DNA from: Halomonas sp.
GTDB taxonomy: Bacteria; Pseudomonadota; Gammaproteobacteria; Pseudomonadales; Halomonadaceae
Length of the DNA: 5,950 nt
NCBI GenBank assembly: GCA_007129225.1
Contig: SKVX01000443.1
Coordinates: forward strand, 1 to 5,950
Direction of reading: 5' to 3'
Of this stretch, positions 5,141-5,950 are shown in pieces. Position 1 is the first letter of the stretch. Every line of letters starts with the position of its first letter. The position numbers and the translations under genes are program-made. The notes under the pieces were generated by a model that did not search any database, was not told where the DNA came from, and saw only the letters and a list, made by a program, of their open reading frames with translations.

Positions 5141-5950
5141 TGCCTCAGCTGTCCGCTGGCGAACCGGTATCGGTCGCTCCGCTGTCGGGGCGGCTGCACT
5201 TCGCGTCGCTGGGCAGCGGCAGCAAGGGCAATGCCACCCTGGTCAGCGACGGCGAGGCCCGGGTTCTGGTCGACTGCGGTTTCGGTCTGCGCGAGACCGA
5301 GCGCAGGCTGGCGCGGCTGGATATTCATCCGCGCCAGCTGGATGCCGTGCTGGTGACTCACGAGCACGGCGACCACCTGCGCGGCGTGGGGCCGCTGGCG
5401 CGGCGCCATGGCGTGCCGGTCTACATGACGCCGGGCACCTGGCTCTCCGGGCGCCTGGGTGAGGTGCCGCAGCTACACTGGATCACCCCGCAGTCGCGTT
5501 TCGCGATCAAGGGGCTGATCGTCGACCCGATCACGGTGCCCCATGACGCACGCGAGCCGATCCAGTTCCGTTTCGAGGCGGACGGTTGCCATCTCGGTGT
5601 GCTGACCGACCTGGGGTTCCCCAGCGATCATGTGGCAGAGGCCTTTCGTGGCTGCGACGCGCTGATTCTCGAATGCAATCACGACCCTCACCTGCTGCAG
5701 ACGGGACCCTATCCGCCGACGCTCAAGCGTCGCGTGGGCGGCAACTGGGGACATTTGGCCAACGGCCAGGCGGCTGCGCTGCTTGCCCGCCTGGGGCTGG
5801 ATCGCCTGCAGCGTATCGTCTGCTCGCACCTTTCCGAACACAACAATCGCCCCGAGCTGGCGCTCGAGGCGCTGACGCCACTGCTGGATGGCGATGCCTC
5901 CCGTCTGACGATTGCCGCTCAGGATTCCGGGCTGCACTGGCAGGCGGTGA
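5140..5950 (+). CDS. MBL-fold metallohydrolase, YycJ/WalJ-type (3' end outside window)
   Basis: Metallo-beta-lactamase-fold hydrolase of the group that includes Bacillus YycJ/WalJ, for which 5'-3' DNA exonuclease activity linked to mutation avoidance has been reported; the role of the proteobacterial members is unsettled. 270 codons are visible and open at the right edge. As relatives are about 250-270 residues, the stop should lie within a few codons. The sequence begins with the subgroup hallmark FASLGSGSKGNATLV (21-35) and DCGFG (45-49). Metal ligands are THEHGDH (His74, His76, Asp78, His79), His135 in VPHDA, Asp157 in LTDLG, and His230 in CSHLSEHNN (also His234). There is no signal peptide, so it is probably cytoplasmic. 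The ATG at 5140 overlaps the last base of the bamC stop. No clear Shine-Dalgarno is visible, which suggests translational coupling. The start gives about 18 more residues before the conserved core than many relatives; no later in-frame ATG or GTG precedes the core. Confidence 0.85.
   Translation, partial: MPQLSAGEPVSVAPLSGRLHFASLGSGSKGNATLVSDGEARVLVDCGFGLRETERRLARLDIHPRQLDAVLVTHEHGDHLRGVGPLARRHGVPVYMTPGTWLSGRLGEVPQLHWITPQSRFAIKGLIVDPITVPHDAREPIQFRFEADGCHLGVLTDLGFPSDHVAEAFRGCDALILECNHDPHLLQTGPYPPTLKRRVGGNWGHLANGQAAALLARLGLDRLQRIVCSHLSEHNNRPELALEALTPLLDGDASRLTIAAQDSGLHWQAV

Noticed and set aside
5948..5950. TGA at the right edge read as the stop of the MBL gene
   Set aside because: It is out of frame: the gene's codons there are CAG GCG GTG followed by one base, so the frame is still open at the window end.
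1..5950. CRISPR array, insertion sequence, tRNA/rRNA gene, prophage or toxin-antitoxin unit
   Set aside because: No spaced direct repeats, terminal inverted repeats, cloverleaf-like segments or matching proteins were seen; spacers between genes are short and the gene content is ordinary housekeeping.

Overview
The window is high-GC DNA from a gammaproteobacterium. Its gene order is bepA, tusA-like, perM, bcp, dapA, bamC, then an MBL-fold hydrolase. This is the arrangement I recall around dapA in Pseudomonas (PA1005-PA1012), and parts of it are also near dapA in Escherichia coli. The proteins look like a Halomonas/Chromohalobacter-type or related Oceanospirillales/Pseudomonadales organism. That assignment is inference from gene order and protein flavour, not from a database search. 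Every gene looks intact and vertically inherited. I see no mobile element, CRISPR array, tRNA or rRNA.

Left part (1-2572). A periplasmic M48 zinc metalloprotease of the BepA family is on the minus strand, and its C-terminal end lies beyond the left edge. It is divergent from a two-gene unit on the plus strand: a small TusA/SirA-family sulfur-carrier protein, and a PerM-like AI-2E-family membrane protein that overlaps it by 4 bases. The 146-base divergent spacer holds candidate overlapping promoters and a perfect hairpin followed by a C8T5 run.

Middle (2500-3229). perM converges on bcp, a thiol peroxidase on the minus strand. A perfect 11-bp GC-rich hairpin sits between them. bcp has a near-consensus sigma-70 promoter in the 180-base spacer it shares with the divergent dapA.

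Right part (3230-5950). dapA (first committed enzyme of lysine/diaminopimelate synthesis), bamC (outer-membrane lipoprotein of the BAM complex) and a metallo-beta-lactamase-fold protein of the YycJ/WalJ type form a tight plus-strand run. It has a 57-base gap and then a 1-base overlap. The last gene runs off the right edge.

The shared theme is envelope construction and protection: DapA supplies peptidoglycan precursor, BamC and BepA serve outer-membrane protein assembly, and Bcp removes peroxides. I found no evidence of an undescribed system. The most useful leads are the structured tusA leader, the tusA-perM coupling, the absence of gcvR between bcp and dapA, and residue-level departures in Bcp, DapA and BamC.
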